64,000 nt of DNA from Pectobacterium parmentieri (GTDB lineage Bacteria > Pseudomonadota > Gammaproteobacteria > Enterobacterales > Enterobacteriaceae): the NCBI RefSeq assembly GCF_001742145.1, contig NZ_CP015749.1, forward strand, positions 3,782,001 to 3,846,000, read 5' to 3'. The translations under genes were made by a program, and so were the position numbers. Below the pieces are notes generated by a model that saw only the letters and a program-made list of their open reading frames with translations, was not told the origin of the DNA and did no database searches. Positions 33,839-47,193 of this stretch are shown one piece after another (position 1 is the stretch's first letter; every line of letters begins with the position of its first letter).

Positions 33839-35236
33839 TCAACGAGGTAAGTCATCCGCCGATTTTGCTTTCATCTGCATCCCGACAATCGCAGACAGTA
33901 AGCAGCCGATGGCAAGGTAGGCCGCCACCGCGTGCCATGAGCCATCCATGAACTCCACCAGCAGAACAGCGATAAAAGGCGTAAACCCGCCGCCGACCAC
34001 GCTGGCAACCTGATAACCCACGCCAGCCCCGCTATAGCGATACGCCGTACCAAATAGCTCGGTAAACATCGGTTGCTGTACGCTAACGATCATATCGTGA
34101 GCAGCATTCGCCAGCATGATGGCAAAGAACAGAATCATCAGCGTGTTATGGCTTTCCAACGCCATAAAGAATGGCACGGCACTCACCGCTCCAATCAACG
34201 CACCAGTCACATAGATGCGACGGCGGCCAAAGCTATCCGCCAGATAAGCAAAGAAAGGGATGGACACGCAACTGATCGCCCCCACCAGCAGTCCAATATT
34301 CAGAAAGATATCCCGCGATAAGCCAAGATGGGTGGTCGAGTAATTGAGTGCAAATGCGGTGACGATATACATCGTCAACAGTTCACCAAGCCGTAACGCA
34401 ATAATCAGCAGAAAGGCTTTCGGATGCTGACGCAGTGCGTCCATAATCGGGAACGAACGCAGTTTTTTTGCTCTATCACCCAGAGTTTTATTCGCCTCAA
34501 ATTCCTGAGACTCATCCATCCCGTTACGTACCCACCAGGCGATAGCAACCAAAATCAGGCTGAATAAGAACGGCAGACGCCATCCCCAAGTGGTAAATTC
34601 TTCATTGGTGGTCAAATTGCTCACCACCGAGACCGAACCGGTTGCCAGTAACAGGCCCACACCAAAACCAACCTGTACGCCACTGCTGTAAAAAGCTTTC
34701 TTTTTCTTCGGTGCGCTCTCTACCGCCAACAGTGCCGCCCCGCCCCATTCGCCACCGACCGCAAAACCCTGAATGGCTCTCAGCATAACCAACAGCACCG
34801 GCGCCCACCAACCAATGGAATCAAACGACGGCAACAGTCCAATCAATGCAGTGGAAATACCCATCATCCAGACCGTAATCATCAACATCCGTTTACGGCC
34901 CAGCTTGTCACCAAAGTGACCGAATACCATACCGCCTAACGGGCGAAACAGGAAACCCACACCGAACGTACCAAATGCCGCCAACGTCCCCATCGTCGGG
35001 CTGACCTGCGGAAAAAATTCGGTATTAAATACCAGAGCGGCAACAATTCCGTACAGCAAGAAATCGTACCAATCAACAACCGCACCCACAAAACTGCCCC
35101 ATGCTGCGCGTTTCGCTCGATGTTGAGAATGGCTTTCTAACTGTGTTTGTAGGGTTTTATCAGAGGGAAGAGAGTCATCCTGATGGGGTAAAGAGCCGCC
35201 AGGTTGTGAGAGAGTTGGCGTAGTTGAGGTGTCCAT
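33839..35236 (-). CDS. MHS-family major facilitator transporter
   Basis: 465-aa metabolite:proton symporter of the MHS subfamily with about 12 membrane segments. Family marks are GSFVGAVVDWYDFLLYG, FLFRPLGGMVFGHFGDKLGRK, RAIQGFAVGGEWGGA and ADSFGRRR. It is nearest in style to E. coli ShiA/YhjE-type proteins; substrate cannot be set from sequence. The first 40 or so residues are hydrophilic and Ser/Gln-rich, longer than usual, though no better internal start is evident. It sits between yjiS and rpoC, where E. coli has no transporter. Confidence 0.88.
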   Translation of the reverse strand: MDTSTTPTLSQPGGSLPHQDDSLPSDKTLQTQLESHSQHRAKRAAWGSFVGAVVDWYDFLLYGIVAALVFNTEFFPQVSPTMGTLAAFGTFGVGFLFRPLGGMVFGHFGDKLGRKRMLMITVWMMGISTALIGLLPSFDSIGWWAPVLLVMLRAIQGFAVGGEWGGAALLAVESAPKKKKAFYSSGVQVGFGVGLLLATGSVSVVSNLTTNEEFTTWGWRLPFLFSLILVAIAWWVRNGMDESQEFEANKTLGDRAKKLRSFPIMDALRQHPKAFLLIIALRLGELLTMYIVTAFALNYSTTHLGLSRDIFLNIGLLVGAISCVSIPFFAYLADSFGRRRIYVTGALIGAVSAVPFFMALESHNTLMILFFAIMLANAAHDMIVSVQQPMFTELFGTAYRYSGAGVGYQVASVVGGGFTPFIAVLLVEFMDGSWHAVAAYLAIGCLLSAIVGMQMKAKSADDLPR

Positions 35237-35346
35237 GTCGGTTCCGTTCTATTTACTTTACACTACTGTACAACAAAAAATTTCAGGAAGAAATTTTTAA
35301 CGTCGCTTGCGACGGCCTTTAGGTAGCGCACAGGGATGTGCGCTAT

Positions 35347-35379
35347 AAAAAAACCCCGACCATGATAGCCGGGGTTTTT
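35347..35379 (-). terminator. rpoBC operon terminator
   Basis: The stem AAAACCCCG/CGGGGTTTTT with an intervening GCTATCATGGT loop carries T runs on both sides. It lies about 36 bases past the rpoC stop on the minus strand. Confidence 0.93.
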
Positions 35380-35414
35380 ATTATTTACCGCATGATAGTG
35401 CAGCGTAAAGAGAC

Positions 35415-38400
35415 TTACTCGTCGTCGCTGCTACCAAAGCCTGCATTCAGCAGTTCGGCCAAGTTAGCAGAAGCTTCATCGGCACTCACTTGAGGCACGA
35501 CAGGCGCTTCGCCTGCCTGACGGCGGCGCATACGATCCTGATGGTACGCATAACCCGTACCCGCTGGGATCAGACGACCTACGATAACGTTCTCTTTCAG
35601 GCCACGCAGTTCATCACGTTTACCCGCAACAGCGGCTTCGGTAAGTACGCGAGTGGTTTCCTGGAACGATGCCGCAGAAATGAAGGACTCGGTCGCCAGA
35701 GATGCTTTGGTGATACCCAGCAGATCGCGGCTGTACGTTGCCGTGATCTTGCCATCCGCTTCCAACTGACGGTTGGCAATCTTGATACGAGACACTTCTG
35801 CCTGTTCGCCTTCCAGGAACTCCGTGCTACCCGCGCTAACGATGGTGCCTTTACGCAACATCTGACGAACGATAACTTCGATGTGTTTATCGTTAATCTT
35901 AACGCCTTGCAGACGGTAAACTTCCTGAACTTCGTTGGTGATATAACGCGTTACTGCATGTACGCCACGCAGACGCAGGATATCGTGCGGAGACTCTGGG
36001 CCGTCGGAAACAACGTCACCACGCTCAACAACTTCACCTTCGAACACGTTGAGCTGACGCCATTTCGGAATCATCTCTTCGTAAGCATCACTACCATCCA
36101 ACGGAGAAATTACCAAACGGCGCTTGCCTTTGGTTTCTTTACCGAAGGAAATGATGCCGCTGATCTCTGCCAGAATTGCCGGCTCTTTCGGACGGCGTGC
36201 TTCAAACAGGTCGGCTACGCGTGGCAGACCACCGGTAATATCCTTGGTACCACTGGATTCCTGAGGGAGACGCGCCAATGTATCACCGGCACCAATCTGC
36301 ACTCCATCTTCCAACTGAACAATCGTTTTACCTGGCAGGAAGTATTGAGCAGGCATATCAGTACCTGGGATCAGTACATCTTCACCTTTACCGTCAACGA
36401 TTTTCAGTGCTGGACGCAAGTCTTTACCGCTACCAGTACGCTCTGCGCTATCCAGAACGACGATAGAAGACAAACCAGTCAGTTCGTCGGTCTGGCGAGT
36501 AATGGTCTGACCGTCAATCATGTCAGCAAAGCGGATGAAACCGCTCACTTCGGTCACCACTGGCATGGTATGCGGATCCCAGTTTGCGACGGTTTCGCCA
36601 CCGCTAACTTCTGAGCCGTCACCCTTCGCCATCACCGCACCGTAAGGCACTTTATAGCTTTCTTTAGTACGTCCGAATTCGTCGATCAGCTTCAGTTCAG
36701 TATTACGTGAAGTAATAACCAATTTACCGTTGCTGTTCATTACGAACTTCGCGTTGCTCAGTTTCAGGCTACCTTTGTTTTTCACCTGAATGCTGGACTC
36801 AGCAGCCGCACGCGATGCCGCACCACCGATGTGGAACGTACGCATGGTTAACTGTGTACCTGGCTCACCGATGGACTGTGCCGCGATAACCCCGATAGCC
36901 TCACCTTTGTTGATGATATGACCACGAGCCAGATCGCGACCGTAGCAATTGGCACACACGCCAAAGTCGGTTTCGCAACTTACCACTGAACGTACTTTAA
37001 CGGCGTCAACGGAGTTCTCTTCCAACATGTCACACCACTGCTCGTTCAGCAGCGTGTTACGTGGAACCAGAATATCCGCGGTGCCCGGTTTGATCACGTC
37101 TTCAGCCGTTACACGACCCAGTACGCGCTCACGCAGTGGCTCTTTAACATCACCACCCTCGATAACCGGCGTCATCATGATACCTTCATGGGTACCACAA
37201 TCGTCTTCGGTCACAACCAGATCCTGCGCAACGTCAACCAGACGACGCGTCAAGTAACCGGAGTTTGCCGTTTTCAGTGCGGTATCCGCCAGACCTTTAC
37301 GTGCACCGTGCGTTGAGATGAAGTACTGGAGTACGTTCAAACCTTCACGGAAGTTTGCGGTGATCGGCGTTTCGATGATGGAACCATCTGGTTTCGCCAT
37401 CAGACCACGCATACCCGCCAACTGACGAATCTGTGCCGCAGAACCACGCGCACCGGAGTCGGCCATCATAAAGATGCTGTTGAAAGAAACCTGCTGCTCA
37501 ACTACGCCATCACGGTTAACCACATCCTCAACGGACAGGTTTTCCATCATCGCTTTCGCAACACGCTCGTTCGCCGCAGCCCAGATATCGATCACTTTGT
37601 TATAGCGTTCGCCCGCGGTAACCAGACCAGATTGGAACTGCTCCTGAATCTCGGCAACTTCGGTTTCTGCTTCTTCGATAATCTCGGCTTTTTTCTCCGG
37701 GATCACCATGTCATCGATACCTACGGAAGCACCAGAGCGCGCCGCGTAAGCAAAACCGGTGTACATAGTCTGGTCAGCAAAGATAACCGTCGGCTTCAGA
37801 CCCAAAATGCGGTAACAGGTGTTCAGCATTTTGGAGATCGCTTTCTTGCCCAGAGGCTGGTTAACGATCGAGTACGGCAGACCTTTCGGCACGATCATCC
37901 ACAGGATGGCACGGCCGATAGTCGTATCGATAATCGACGTCTGATGCGTAACATCGCCTTCGATGCTCTTGATCTCTTCCGTGATACGCACTTTAACGCG
38001 CGCATGCAGAGAGGCCAGGCCGGCACGATAAACGCGTTCAGCTTCTTTAGGACCCGTGAGCACCATGCCTTCGCCTTTGGCGTTAACACAGTCACGCGTC
38101 ATGTAATACAGACCCAATACCACGTCCTGAGAAGGAACGATGATTGGCTCACCATTCGCAGGGGACAAGATGTTGTTGGTCGACATCATCAACGCACGCG
38201 CTTCTAACTGGGCTTCCAGCGTCAACGGTACGTGTACAGCCATCTGGTCACCATCGAAGTCGGCGTTATATGCCGCACAAACCAGTGGGTGCAACTGGAT
38301 CGCTTTACCTTCGATCAGTACCGGTTCAAATGCCTGGATACCCAAACGGTGCAGTGTTGGTGCACGGTTCAGCAGTACTGGGTGTTCGCGGATAACTTCG

Positions 38401-39638
38401 TCCAGGATATCCCATACGACGGCTTCTTCACGCTCAACCATTTTCTTGGCAGCTTTAATGGTGGTAGCAAGACCACGCAGTTCCAGCTTGCCGTAGATGA
38501 ACGGTTTGAACAGTTCCAGTGCCATTTTCTTCGGCAGACCACACTGGTGCAGACGCAGGTATGGACCAACGGTGATTACGGAACGACCGGAGTAGTCAAC
38601 ACGCTTACCGAGCAGGTTCTGACGGAAACGACCCTGTTTACCTTTGATCATATCGGCCAAAGATTTCAGAGGGCGTTTGTTAGAACCGGTGATCGCACGA
38701 CCGCGACGGCCGTTATCCAACAGCGCATCAACCGCTTCCTGCAACATACGTTTTTCGTTACGTACGATGATGTCTGGCGCAGCCAGATCCAGCAGGCGTT
38801 TCAGACGGTTGTTACGGTTGATCACGCGACGATACAGATCGTTCAGGTCGGAAGTCGCAAAACGACCACCATCCAGCGGAACCAACGGACGCAGATCTGG
38901 CGGCAGTACCGGCAGAACGGTCAGGATCATCCACTCTGGCTTGTTACCAGACTGTACGAACGCTTCCAGCAGCTTAATGCGTTTGGTCAACTTTTTACGT
39001 TTGGTTTCGGAGTTGGTTTCGGTCAGCTCTTCACGCAGTTGCTCGCATTCCTGCTCCAGATCCATGTTCTTCAGCAGAGCCTGGATCGCTTCGGCACCCA
39101 TTTTCGCGTCGAATTCATCACCGAACTCTTCCAGCGCATCCAGATACTGCTCTTCAGTCAGGATCTGACGGCGCTCAAGGTTGGTCATGCCACCTTCAAC
39201 AACGACATAAGATTCAAAATAAAGCACACGCTCAATATCACGCAGCGGCATATCTAACAGCAAACCGATACGGGAAGGCAGTGACTTCAGGAACCAAATG
39301 TGCGCAGTCGGAGAAGCCAGCTCGATGTGACCCATACGCTCACGACGTACTTTAGTTTGGGTTACTTCAACGCCGCACTTCTCACAAATAACACCACGGT
39401 GTTTCAGGCGCTTATACTTACCGCACAAGCACTCATAATCTTTTACTGGCCCAAAGATACGGGCGCAGAAAAGGCCGTCACGTTCAGGCTTGAACGTACG
39501 GTAGTTGATGGTTTCTGGCTTTTTAACTTCACCAAAAGACCACGAACGGATCATGTCTGGCGAAGCCAGAGCAATTTTGATCGCATCAAACTCTTCGGTT
39601 TTAGTTTGCGCTTTCAGAAACTTTAATAAGTCTTTCAC
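35415..39638 (-). CDS. rpoC: RNA polymerase subunit beta'
   Basis: Largest catalytic subunit of RNA polymerase, 1,407 aa, the E. coli length. The N-terminal zinc site [20 protein letters not shown], the catalytic Mg loop [13 protein letters not shown], the bridge helix/trigger loop region ([11 protein letters not shown]) and the second zinc site ([13 protein letters not shown]) are intact. Translation starts at the GTG of (V/M)[10 protein letters not shown], preceded by AGGAG; the frame is open 15 codons upstream. It is co-transcribed with rpoB, 106 bp upstream. Confidence 0.98.
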   Translation of the reverse strand: MKDLLKFLKAQTKTEEFDAIKIALASPDMIRSWSFGEVKKPETINYRTFKPERDGLFCARIFGPVKDYECLCGKYKRLKHRGVICEKCGVEVTQTKVRRERMGHIELASPTAHIWFLKSLPSRIGLLLDMPLRDIERVLYFESYVVVEGGMTNLERRQILTEEQYLDALEEFGDEFDAKMGAEAIQALLKNMDLEQECEQLREELTETNSETKRKKLTKRIKLLEAFVQSGNKPEWMILTVLPVLPPDLRPLVPLDGGRFATSDLNDLYRRVINRNNRLKRLLDLAAPDIIVRNEKRMLQEAVDALLDNGRRGRAITGSNKRPLKSLADMIKGKQGRFRQNLLGKRVDYSGRSVITVGPYLRLHQCGLPKKMALELFKPFIYGKLELRGLATTIKAAKKMVEREEAVVWDILDEVIREHPVLLNRAPTLHRLGIQAFEPVLIEGKAIQLHPLVCAAYNADFDGDQMAVHVPLTLEAQLEARALMMSTNNILSPANGEPIIVPSQDVVLGLYYMTRDCVNAKGEGMVLTGPKEAERVYRAGLASLHARVKVRITEEIKSIEGDVTHQTSIIDTTIGRAILWMIVPKGLPYSIVNQPLGKKAISKMLNTCYRILGLKPTVIFADQTMYTGFAYAARSGASVGIDDMVIPEKKAEIIEEAETEVAEIQEQFQSGLVTAGERYNKVIDIWAAANERVAKAMMENLSVEDVVNRDGVVEQQVSFNSIFMMADSGARGSAAQIRQLAGMRGLMAKPDGSIIETPITANFREGLNVLQYFISTHGARKGLADTALKTANSGYLTRRLVDVAQDLVVTEDDCGTHEGIMMTPVIEGGDVKEPLRERVLGRVTAEDVIKPGTADILVPRNTLLNEQWCDMLEENSVDAVKVRSVVSCETDFGVCANCYGRDLARGHIINKGEAIGVIAAQSIGEPGTQLTMRTFHIGGAASRAAAESSIQVKNKGSLKLSNAKFVMNSNGKLVITSRNTELKLIDEFGRTKESYKVPYGAVMAKGDGSEVSGGETVANWDPHTMPVVTEVSGFIRFADMIDGQTITRQTDELTGLSSIVVLDSAERTGSGKDLRPALKIVDGKGEDVLIPGTDMPAQYFLPGKTIVQLEDGVQIGAGDTLARLPQESSGTKDITGGLPRVADLFEARRPKEPAILAEISGIISFGKETKGKRRLVISPLDGSDAYEEMIPKWRQLNVFEGEVVERGDVVSDGPESPHDILRLRGVHAVTRYITNEVQEVYRLQGVKINDKHIEVIVRQMLRKGTIVSAGSTEFLEGEQAEVSRIKIANRQLEADGKITATYSRDLLGITKASLATESFISAASFQETTRVLTEAAVAGKRDELRGLKENVIVGRLIPAGTGYAYHQDRMRRRQAGEAPVVPQVSADEASANLAELLNAGFGSSDDE

Positions 39639-39744
39639 GGATTGGCTCCTGTCGGAGTTAGACCTGATAGACACCTGAACCATGCCGTTAAAAACAACGT
39701 TCAGGTGTCCCTATGACGAATGCCAGCGATACAACGAGCTGGGA

Positions 39745-42700
39745 TTACTTTTCTTCCAGCTCGATGTTGATACCCAGCGAGCGGATTTCTTTCAACAATA
39801 CGTTGAAGGATTCCGGCATGCCTGGCTCCATCTGATGATTGCCATCCACGATGTTCTTATACATCTTGGTACGGCCGTTCACGTCATCAGACTTAACGGT
39901 CAACATTTCTTGCAGGGTATAAGCTGCACCATAAGCTTCCAGCGCCCACACTTCCATCTCACCGAAGCGTTGACCACCGAACTGCGCCTTACCACCCAGC
40001 GGCTGCTGAGTAACCAGGCTATAAGAACCGGTGGAACGGGCATGCATCTTATCGTCAACCAAGTGGTTCAGTTTCAGCATGTACATGTAGCCCACTGTAA
40101 CCTGACGCTCAAATTGCTCACCAGTACGTCCATCGTACAGAGTAATCTGACCGGAGGTAGGGATACCGCCCATCTGCAACAGTTCCTTGATTTCTTTCTC
40201 TTTTGCACCGTCGAATACTGGCGTTGCAATTGGCATACCTTTCTTCAGGTTTTCAGCCAGACGCATAACTTCTTCGTCGGAGAAAGTACTCAGGTCGACT
40301 TTTTGACGCACATCGTCGCCCAGATCGTAGGCTCTCTGGATAAATTCACGCAGCTTAGTCACTTCTTCGTGCTGTTTGAGCATGGCGTTGATTTTCTCGC
40401 CGATACCTTTTGCAGCCATACCCAAGTGGGTTTCCAGAATCTGACCAATGTTCATACGTGAAGGTACGCCCAGCGGGTTCAGTACGATATCGACCGGCGT
40501 ACCGTTCTCATCGTAAGGCATATCTTCGATCGGGTTGATCTTGGAGATAACACCTTTGTTCCCGTGACGACCTGCCATCTTGTCACCCGGTTGAATCTGA
40601 CGCTTAACAGCCAGATAAACCTTAACGATTTTCAGCACGCCCGGTGCCAGATCATCGCCTTGGGTGATTTTACGGCGCTTCGCTTCGAGTTTTTTCTCAA
40701 ACTCGTGCTTCAGCTCATCATACTGTTCTGCAAGCTGTTCCAACTGATTCTGTTTCTCTTCATCAGTCAGACCCAGTTCCAACCAGCGCTCACGCGGCAG
40801 TTTGTCCAGTTTGTCAGCTTCTACGCCGCCAGAAACCAGCACTGCGTGGATACGTCCAAACAGACCCGCTTCCAGAATCTGCAACTCTTCAGTCAGGTCT
40901 TTCTTCGCCTGCTTCAGTTGCATTTCTTCGATTTCCAACGCACGTTTGTCTTTTTCCACGCCATCGCGGGTAAAGACCTGTACGTCGATAATCGTACCGG
41001 AAACACCGTTTGGTACACGCAGAGAAGAGTCTTTAACGTCAGACGCTTTCTCACCGAAGATCGCACGCAGCAGTTTTTCCTCTGGTGTCAGTTGGGTTTC
41101 ACCTTTCGGCGTTACCTTACCAACCAGAATGTCACCGCCGGTGACTTCTGCACCGATATAAACGATGCCAGACTCATCCAGTTTGGAAAGTGCTGCTTCA
41201 CCCACGTTAGGGATGTCCGCAGTAATTTCCTCAGGCCCTAACTTGGTGTCACGAGACACACAGGCCAGTTCCTGAATGTGGATGGTCGTAAAGCGATCTT
41301 CCTGAACCACACGCTCGGAAACGAGGATGGAGTCTTCGAAGTTGTAACCATTCCATGGCATGAATGCCACGCGCATGTTCTGACCCAGCGCCAGCTCACC
41401 CAGATCGGTGGACGGACCATCTGCCAGAACGTCACCACGTTCTACCGGCTCACCCAAAGACACACACGGCATCTGGCTGATGCAGGTGTTCTGGTTAGAA
41501 CGGGTATATTTGGTCAGGTTATAGATGTCGATCCCGGCTTCGCCCGGATACATTTCATCGTCATTAACACGGATTACAATACGAGATGCATCCACGTACT
41601 GTACTGTACCACCACGTTTGGCTACGGCAGTTACACCGGAGTCAACCGCAACAGCACGTTCCATACCCGTACCAACCAGCGGCTTATCAGCGCGCAAAGT
41701 TGGAACAGCCTGACGTTGCATGTTCGCACCCATCAGGGCACGGTTGGCGTCATCGTGTTCCAAGAACGGAATCAAGGATGCACCGACGGAAACCACCTGC
41801 TGTGTGGAAACGTCCATGTATTCAACCTGATCGCGGCTGAACAAGCTGGACTCACCTTTGTTACGGCAGGTAACCAGTTCGTCGATGAAGCGGCCTTCTT
41901 CGTCCAAATTGGTGTTTGCCTGGGCGATAACGAAGTTACCTTCTTCAATCGCAGACAGGTAATGGATCTCATCCGTAACCACGTTTTCACGCACGCGACG
42001 ATATGGGGTTTCAAGGAAACCGTATTCGTTGGTTTGTGCATAAACGGACAGGGAGTTGATCAGACCGATGTTCGGACCTTCCGGCGTTTCGATAGGACAA
42101 ACACGACCATAGTGCGTCGGGTGTACGTCACGAACTTCAAAGCCAGCACGTTCGCGCGTCAGACCACCTGGGCCCAATGCAGAGATACGACGTTTGTGCG
42201 TAATCTCAGACAGTGGGTTGTTCTGGTCCATAAACTGTGACAGTTGGCTAGAACCGAAAAACTCTTTCACGGCAGCCGAAATCGGCTTGGCGTTAATCAT
42301 GTCTTGTGGCATCAGCGTATCGAGGTCGCCCAGAGACAGACGCTCTTTTACAGCACGTTCTACACGCACCAGACCAACGCGGAATTGGTTTTCTGCCATT
42401 TCGCCAACGGAACGAATACGACGGTTGCCGAGGTGGTCGATATCATCCACTTCGCCTTTGCCGTTACGGATATCAATGAGCTTCTTCATCACTTCGATGA
42501 TGTCATCTTTGCTCAGGATACCGGAACCTTCGATCTCGTCACGCAACAAAGAACGGTTGAACTTCATACGGCCAACCGCAGACAGATCGTAGCGGTCTTC
42601 AGAGAAGAACAGGTTCTCGAACAGCGTTTCTGCTGCTTCACGCGTTGGTGGCTCACCAGGACGCATCATGCGATAGATTTCAACCAGCGCGCTCAGACGA

Positions 42701-43773
42701 TCGCTTGACGGATCGACGCGCACGGTTTCAGACATGTATGCACCATGATCAAGATCGTTGGTGAACAGGGTCTCAATACGCTTGTGACCAGACTGGCTCA
42801 GTTTAGCCAGCAGATCCAGCGACAGCTCCATGTTGGCTGCGCCGATCAGTTCACCAGTGCTCTCGTCGATATAATCTTTGGACAGTACTTTGCCAGCAAT
42901 ATATTCAACAGGCACTTCAATGCGCTCAATATCGTCTTTCTCTAGCTGACGGATATGACGTGCAGTGATGCGGCGACCTTTTTCGATATAAACTTTACCG
43001 TTCGCTTCGATATCAAACGATGCAGTTTCACCACGCAGGCGCTCAGGAACCAGATCCATCTGCAATTTATTGCCATTGATTTCATAGACAATTTTATCGA
43101 AGAAAAGATCGAGAATCTGTTCGGTAGAGTAACCCAGCGCGCGCAGGATAATAGTCGCAGGCAATTTGCGGCGACGGTCGATACGGACAAATAGGTTATC
43201 CTTCGGATCAAATTCGAAATCCAGCCAGGAACCACGGTAAGGAATAATACGTGCGTTATACAGCACCTTACCTGAAGAGTGGGTTTTACCTTTGTCGCTA
43301 TCGAAGAACACACCTGGACTACGGTGCAACTGAGACACGATTACGCGCTCAGTACCGTTGATCACGAAGGTACCGTTATCAGTCATGAGCGGAATTTCGC
43401 CCATGTAAACTTCTTGTTCTTTGATGTCTTTAACGGTGCCTTCAGGCGCTTCGCGCTCGTAGATCACCAGGCGCAGTTTAACGCGTAGCGGCGCAGAGAA
43501 CGTCACACCGCGGATCTGACATTCTTTAACGTCAAATACTGGCTCGCCTAAGCGATAGCTAACGTATTGCAGCTCTGAATTACCGCTATAGCTTTTTATG
43601 GGGAAAACAGAACGGAATGCAGCTTCCAAACCGTGCTGGCCTTCCGGGTCTTGCTCGATAAACTTCTGGAACGAGTCAAGTTGGATAGAAAGGAGATAAG
43701 GTATGTCCAAAACTTGTGGACGTTTACCAAAATCCTTACGAATACGTTTTTTCTCGGTATAGGAGTAAACCAT
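39745..43773 (-). CDS. rpoB: RNA polymerase subunit beta
   Basis: Catalytic beta subunit, 1,342 aa as in E. coli. The rifampicin-resistance region reads [20 protein letters not shown] and [11 protein letters not shown], wild type, so no target-site rifampicin resistance is predicted. Conserved catalytic parts such as [20 protein letters not shown] and [13 protein letters not shown] are present. It is translated from [19 protein letters not shown]. Expression relative to the ribosomal genes is set by the attenuator upstream. Confidence 0.99.
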   Translation of the reverse strand: MVYSYTEKKRIRKDFGKRPQVLDIPYLLSIQLDSFQKFIEQDPEGQHGLEAAFRSVFPIKSYSGNSELQYVSYRLGEPVFDVKECQIRGVTFSAPLRVKLRLVIYEREAPEGTVKDIKEQEVYMGEIPLMTDNGTFVINGTERVIVSQLHRSPGVFFDSDKGKTHSSGKVLYNARIIPYRGSWLDFEFDPKDNLFVRIDRRRKLPATIILRALGYSTEQILDLFFDKIVYEINGNKLQMDLVPERLRGETASFDIEANGKVYIEKGRRITARHIRQLEKDDIERIEVPVEYIAGKVLSKDYIDESTGELIGAANMELSLDLLAKLSQSGHKRIETLFTNDLDHGAYMSETVRVDPSSDRLSALVEIYRMMRPGEPPTREAAETLFENLFFSEDRYDLSAVGRMKFNRSLLRDEIEGSGILSKDDIIEVMKKLIDIRNGKGEVDDIDHLGNRRIRSVGEMAENQFRVGLVRVERAVKERLSLGDLDTLMPQDMINAKPISAAVKEFFGSSQLSQFMDQNNPLSEITHKRRISALGPGGLTRERAGFEVRDVHPTHYGRVCPIETPEGPNIGLINSLSVYAQTNEYGFLETPYRRVRENVVTDEIHYLSAIEEGNFVIAQANTNLDEEGRFIDELVTCRNKGESSLFSRDQVEYMDVSTQQVVSVGASLIPFLEHDDANRALMGANMQRQAVPTLRADKPLVGTGMERAVAVDSGVTAVAKRGGTVQYVDASRIVIRVNDDEMYPGEAGIDIYNLTKYTRSNQNTCISQMPCVSLGEPVERGDVLADGPSTDLGELALGQNMRVAFMPWNGYNFEDSILVSERVVQEDRFTTIHIQELACVSRDTKLGPEEITADIPNVGEAALSKLDESGIVYIGAEVTGGDILVGKVTPKGETQLTPEEKLLRAIFGEKASDVKDSSLRVPNGVSGTIIDVQVFTRDGVEKDKRALEIEEMQLKQAKKDLTEELQILEAGLFGRIHAVLVSGGVEADKLDKLPRERWLELGLTDEEKQNQLEQLAEQYDELKHEFEKKLEAKRRKITQGDDLAPGVLKIVKVYLAVKRQIQPGDKMAGRHGNKGVISKINPIEDMPYDENGTPVDIVLNPLGVPSRMNIGQILETHLGMAAKGIGEKINAMLKQHEEVTKLREFIQRAYDLGDDVRQKVDLSTFSDEEVMRLAENLKKGMPIATPVFDGAKEKEIKELLQMGGIPTSGQITLYDGRTGEQFERQVTVGYMYMLKLNHLVDDKMHARSTGSYSLVTQQPLGGKAQFGGQRFGEMEVWALEAYGAAYTLQEMLTVKSDDVNGRTKMYKNIVDGNHQMEPGMPESFNVLLKEIRSLGINIELEEK

Positions 43774-44100
43774 AGGGTTCCTCAGCTAGCTGACAAGTCG
43801 AACCACTCTGTCTGTCCTAACAAGGACAGTTCATGCAACACTATTTACGTTGGTCGGAAAATAGAGAACTTTCCGTAATACGTCTTTCTATTACTCTTAA
43901 ACCATTTCGTTGCTCTTGCTTAGGCAAGGAGCCTATGCTGGAAAGCAGTATATTAAGTCGTCAATAGAAAAAAATATTGGGAGAAATCAATGGCTAAACA
44001 GTGTGAAATCCCATTGATGCCCTACAGCGCAAAAAGGCTGGTGACTAAAAAGTCACCAGCCATCAGCCTAATAAATTAGGCTGCAACCTGAAAGGTTGGC
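43774..44100 (-). promoter_or_regulatory. rplL-rpoB intergenic attenuator and processing region
   Basis: On the minus strand GGCTGGTGAC-TTTTTA-GTCACCAGCC followed by TTTTT (44036-44061) is the partial terminator that in E. coli lets about one fifth of transcripts continue into rpoBC. Two smaller stems flank rplL, AGCCTAAT/ATTAGGCT near 44065-44082 and CAACCT/AGGTTG at 44084-44098. Downstream, a TGTCCT/AGGACA stem at 43814-43829 lies close to rpoB. E. coli also has an RNase III site here; I cannot place it exactly. Confidence 0.85.
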
Positions 44101-44484
<384 letters not shown>

Positions 44485-44532
44485 TCAGAAATAGTTTATA
44501 CGTTAGCAAGTGCGTTAGAAAAGAAAGTGCTA

Positions 44533-45030
44533 TTACGCCGCTTCTTTTGCATCGCGAACAGCAGCCAGAGTACGGACCAGTTTGCCAGCAGCGGCTTCTT
44601 TCATGGTCGACATCAGACGTGCCAGTGCTTCTTCGTAAGTCGGCAGCGTTGCCAGACGGTCAATTTGAGCCGCCGGGATCAGCTCACCTTCAAAGGCTGC
44701 AGCTTTGACCTCAAATTTTGCATTCGCTTTCGCGAATTCTTTGAACAGACGAGCAGCAGCGCCCGGGTGTTCCAAAGAATATGCAATCAGGGTCGGACCA
44801 ACAAACGTGTCTTTCAGGCACTCAAATTGAGTACCTTCAACGACGCGGCGCAGCAGGGTGTTACGAACAACACGCATGTAAACGCCAGCTTCACGACCTG
44901 CTTTACGCAGTTCGGTCATTTTATCAACGGTAACGCCGCGAGAATCCGCAACAACCGCAGACAGCGCACCTTTGGCTACTTCGCTGACTTCAGCAACAAT
45001 TGCTTGTTTGTCTTGAAGATTTAATGCCAT
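44533..45030 (-). CDS. rplJ: Ribosomal protein uL10
   Basis: 165-aa stalk base that carries L7/L12 dimers on 23S rRNA. It begins [20 protein letters not shown], as in E. coli. With L7/L12 it represses its own translation through the long leader upstream. AGGAGCAAAAGCTA precedes the start. Confidence 0.98.
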   Translation of the reverse strand: MALNLQDKQAIVAEVSEVAKGALSAVVADSRGVTVDKMTELRKAGREAGVYMRVVRNTLLRRVVEGTQFECLKDTFVGPTLIAYSLEHPGAAARLFKEFAKANAKFEVKAAAFEGELIPAAQIDRLATLPTYEEALARLMSTMKEAAAGKLVRTLAAVRDAKEAA

Positions 45031-45303
45031 TAGCTTTTGCTCCTGGATTTAGCCGGAGAAACTCTCCGGAACTCACTTCACCTATCGCCAAAATTAGAGA
45101 TAAGCGTTGAAACACGGTGAGCAGAATCCAGTAAAAAATTATTCTTTATAAAAAAGAAAAACGTTATTTAGGCTCTGTCACCGTCTACGCAGGAGAATTA
45201 AGTTTCTTACGAAACACCTGCGGTCTTGGACGGAGGCCTGGATAGGCCAGGCTCCAACCGAAAAATTCTTGCGTCGATCCACTTAAGGAACAACGGGCGT
45301 AAA
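45031..45303 (-). promoter_or_regulatory. rplJ leader, L10-L12 autoregulatory site
   Basis: Some 270-nt untranslated leader between the rplJ promoter and start. It has paired segments such as GCCTGG/CCAGGC near 45236-45252 and CCGGAGAG/CTCTCCGG close to the start codon. In E. coli the same leader binds the L10-L12 complex and blocks rplJ translation. Conservation of the fold is inferred from position and stems. Confidence 0.7.
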
Positions 45304-45332
45304 ATTATAGGCAAATCCCACACCCGAGTAAA
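45304..45332 (-). promoter_or_regulatory. rplJ (L10) promoter
   Basis: On the minus strand, -35 TTTACT (45327-45332) and -10 TATAAT (45304-45309) have 17-bp spacing. It lies in the gap after rplA, at the position of the E. coli L10 promoter. Confidence 0.75.
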
Positions 45333-45347
45333 GCGGAACAAAAGCTA

Positions 45348-46052
<705 letters not shown>

Positions 46053-46055
46053 TTA

Positions 46056-46484
46056 TTAATCCTCCACTACCAGGCCCATGGAACGAGCAGTACCTGCGAT
46101 AGAGCGCGCCATGGCGTCTACATCAGAACCAGTCATGTCCGCAGCTTTAGTTTCTGCGATTTCACGAACCTGAGCGCTCGTTACTTTACCTACTTTGTCT
46201 TTGTTCGGCTTGCCGGAACCAGACTTGATACCAGCCGCTTTCTTCAGCAGAACTGCTGCTGGAGGCGTTTTGGTAACGAAGGTGAAAGAACGGTCAGAAT
46301 AAACGGTAATAACAACTGGAGTCGGTAGACCCTTCTCAAGGCTTTCCGTTTTAGCGTTGAACGCCTTACAGAATTCCATGATGTTAACACCTTGTTGACC
46401 CAGAGCCGGACCTACTGGTGGGCTCGGGTTAGCCATACCAGCCGCAACTTGCAGCTTGACATAGGCTTGTACTTTCTTGGCCAT
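46056..46484 (-). CDS. rplK: Ribosomal protein uL11
   Basis: 142-aa protein of the GTPase centre, needed for stringent-response activation of RelA. Visible features are [20 protein letters not shown] (thiostrepton-loop binding N-domain) and the C-terminal GTARSMGL. It has its own promoter in the nusG-rplK gap. Confidence 0.99.
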   Translation of the reverse strand: MAKKVQAYVKLQVAAGMANPSPPVGPALGQQGVNIMEFCKAFNAKTESLEKGLPTPVVITVYSDRSFTFVTKTPPAAVLLKKAAGIKSGSGKPNKDKVGKVTSAQVREIAETKAADMTGSDVDAMARSIAGTARSMGLVVED

Positions 46485-46578
46485 TTAGCTTTCCTCGATT
46501 GGGTAATAGCGCCTAGTAAAAGGCTCCCCGTGGTTTGTATTACGTATCAGCCGCCGTTAGGGCAACTGAAAAACAAAA

Positions 46579-46607
46579 GGCGCGAAATTATAGGTTAATT
46601 TCGCGCC
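46579..46607 (-). terminator. nusG terminator overlapping the rplK promoter
   Basis: A perfect 12-bp stem, GGCGCGAAATTA and TAATTTCGCGCC with a 5-base loop, is followed on the minus strand by TTTTGTTTTT. It ends the secE-nusG transcript, and its 3' arm contains the TATAAT of the rplK promoter. Confidence 0.85.
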
Positions 46608-46615
46608 ATAGGCAA
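46587..46615 (-). promoter_or_regulatory. rplK (L11) promoter
   Basis: On the minus strand, -35 TTGCCT (46610-46615) and -10 TATAAT (46587-46592) are spaced by 17 bp, inside the nusG terminator palindrome. Confidence 0.8.
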
Positions 46616-46646
46616 GTCGCTATCTTCAGCAAATTTTGTCAGGCTA

Positions 46647-47192
46647 TTAGCCTTTTTCAACTTGGGCAAAGTCCAGCTCAACAGGCGTTGCACGACCAAA
46701 TATAGAAACAGACACCTTCAGGCGGCTCTTCTCATAGTCCACTTCTTCAACAACACCGTTAAAGTCAGCAAATGGGCCATCGTTAACGCGGACCATTTCA
46801 CCTGGTTCAAACAGCGTTTTCGGACGAGGTTTGTCACCAACTTGCTGGAGGCGATTCATAATCGCATCAACTTCTTTGTCACTAATTGGCGCAGGACGGT
46901 CGGATGTACCACCAATGAACCCCATAACACGAGGCACACTACGTACAAGATGCCAACTCGCATCTTCCATCACCATCTGTACCAAAACATAGCCAGGGAA
47001 AAATTTGCGCTCGCTCTTGCGACGCTGACCACCACGGATCTCAACAACTTCTTCAGTGGGGACCATGACTTCGCCAAACAGTTCTTCCATGTTATGGAGT
47101 TTGATGTGCTCACGCAGCGATTGCGCTACGCGGCCTTCAAAACCAGAAAACGCCTGAACGACGTACCAACGTTTTTTTGGAGCTTCAGACAT
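46647..47192 (-). CDS. nusG: Transcription termination/antitermination factor NusG
   Basis: 181-aa elongation factor that binds RNA polymerase with its N-terminal domain ([20 protein letters not shown]) and Rho or S10 with its C-terminal KOW domain ([19 protein letters not shown]). It starts one base after the secE stop, so the two are co-transcribed. Confidence 0.98.
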   Translation of the reverse strand: MSEAPKKRWYVVQAFSGFEGRVAQSLREHIKLHNMEELFGEVMVPTEEVVEIRGGQRRKSERKFFPGYVLVQMVMEDASWHLVRSVPRVMGFIGGTSDRPAPISDKEVDAIMNRLQQVGDKPRPKTLFEPGEMVRVNDGPFADFNGVVEEVDYEKSRLKVSVSIFGRATPVELDFAQVEKG

Positions 47193-47193
47193 C

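Noticed and set aside
41278-42240. 320-codon frame antisense to rpoB, and similar long frames antisense to rpoC
   Set aside because: Long antisense frames arise from the codon bias of highly expressed genes; none has a family resemblance or a ribosome-binding site.
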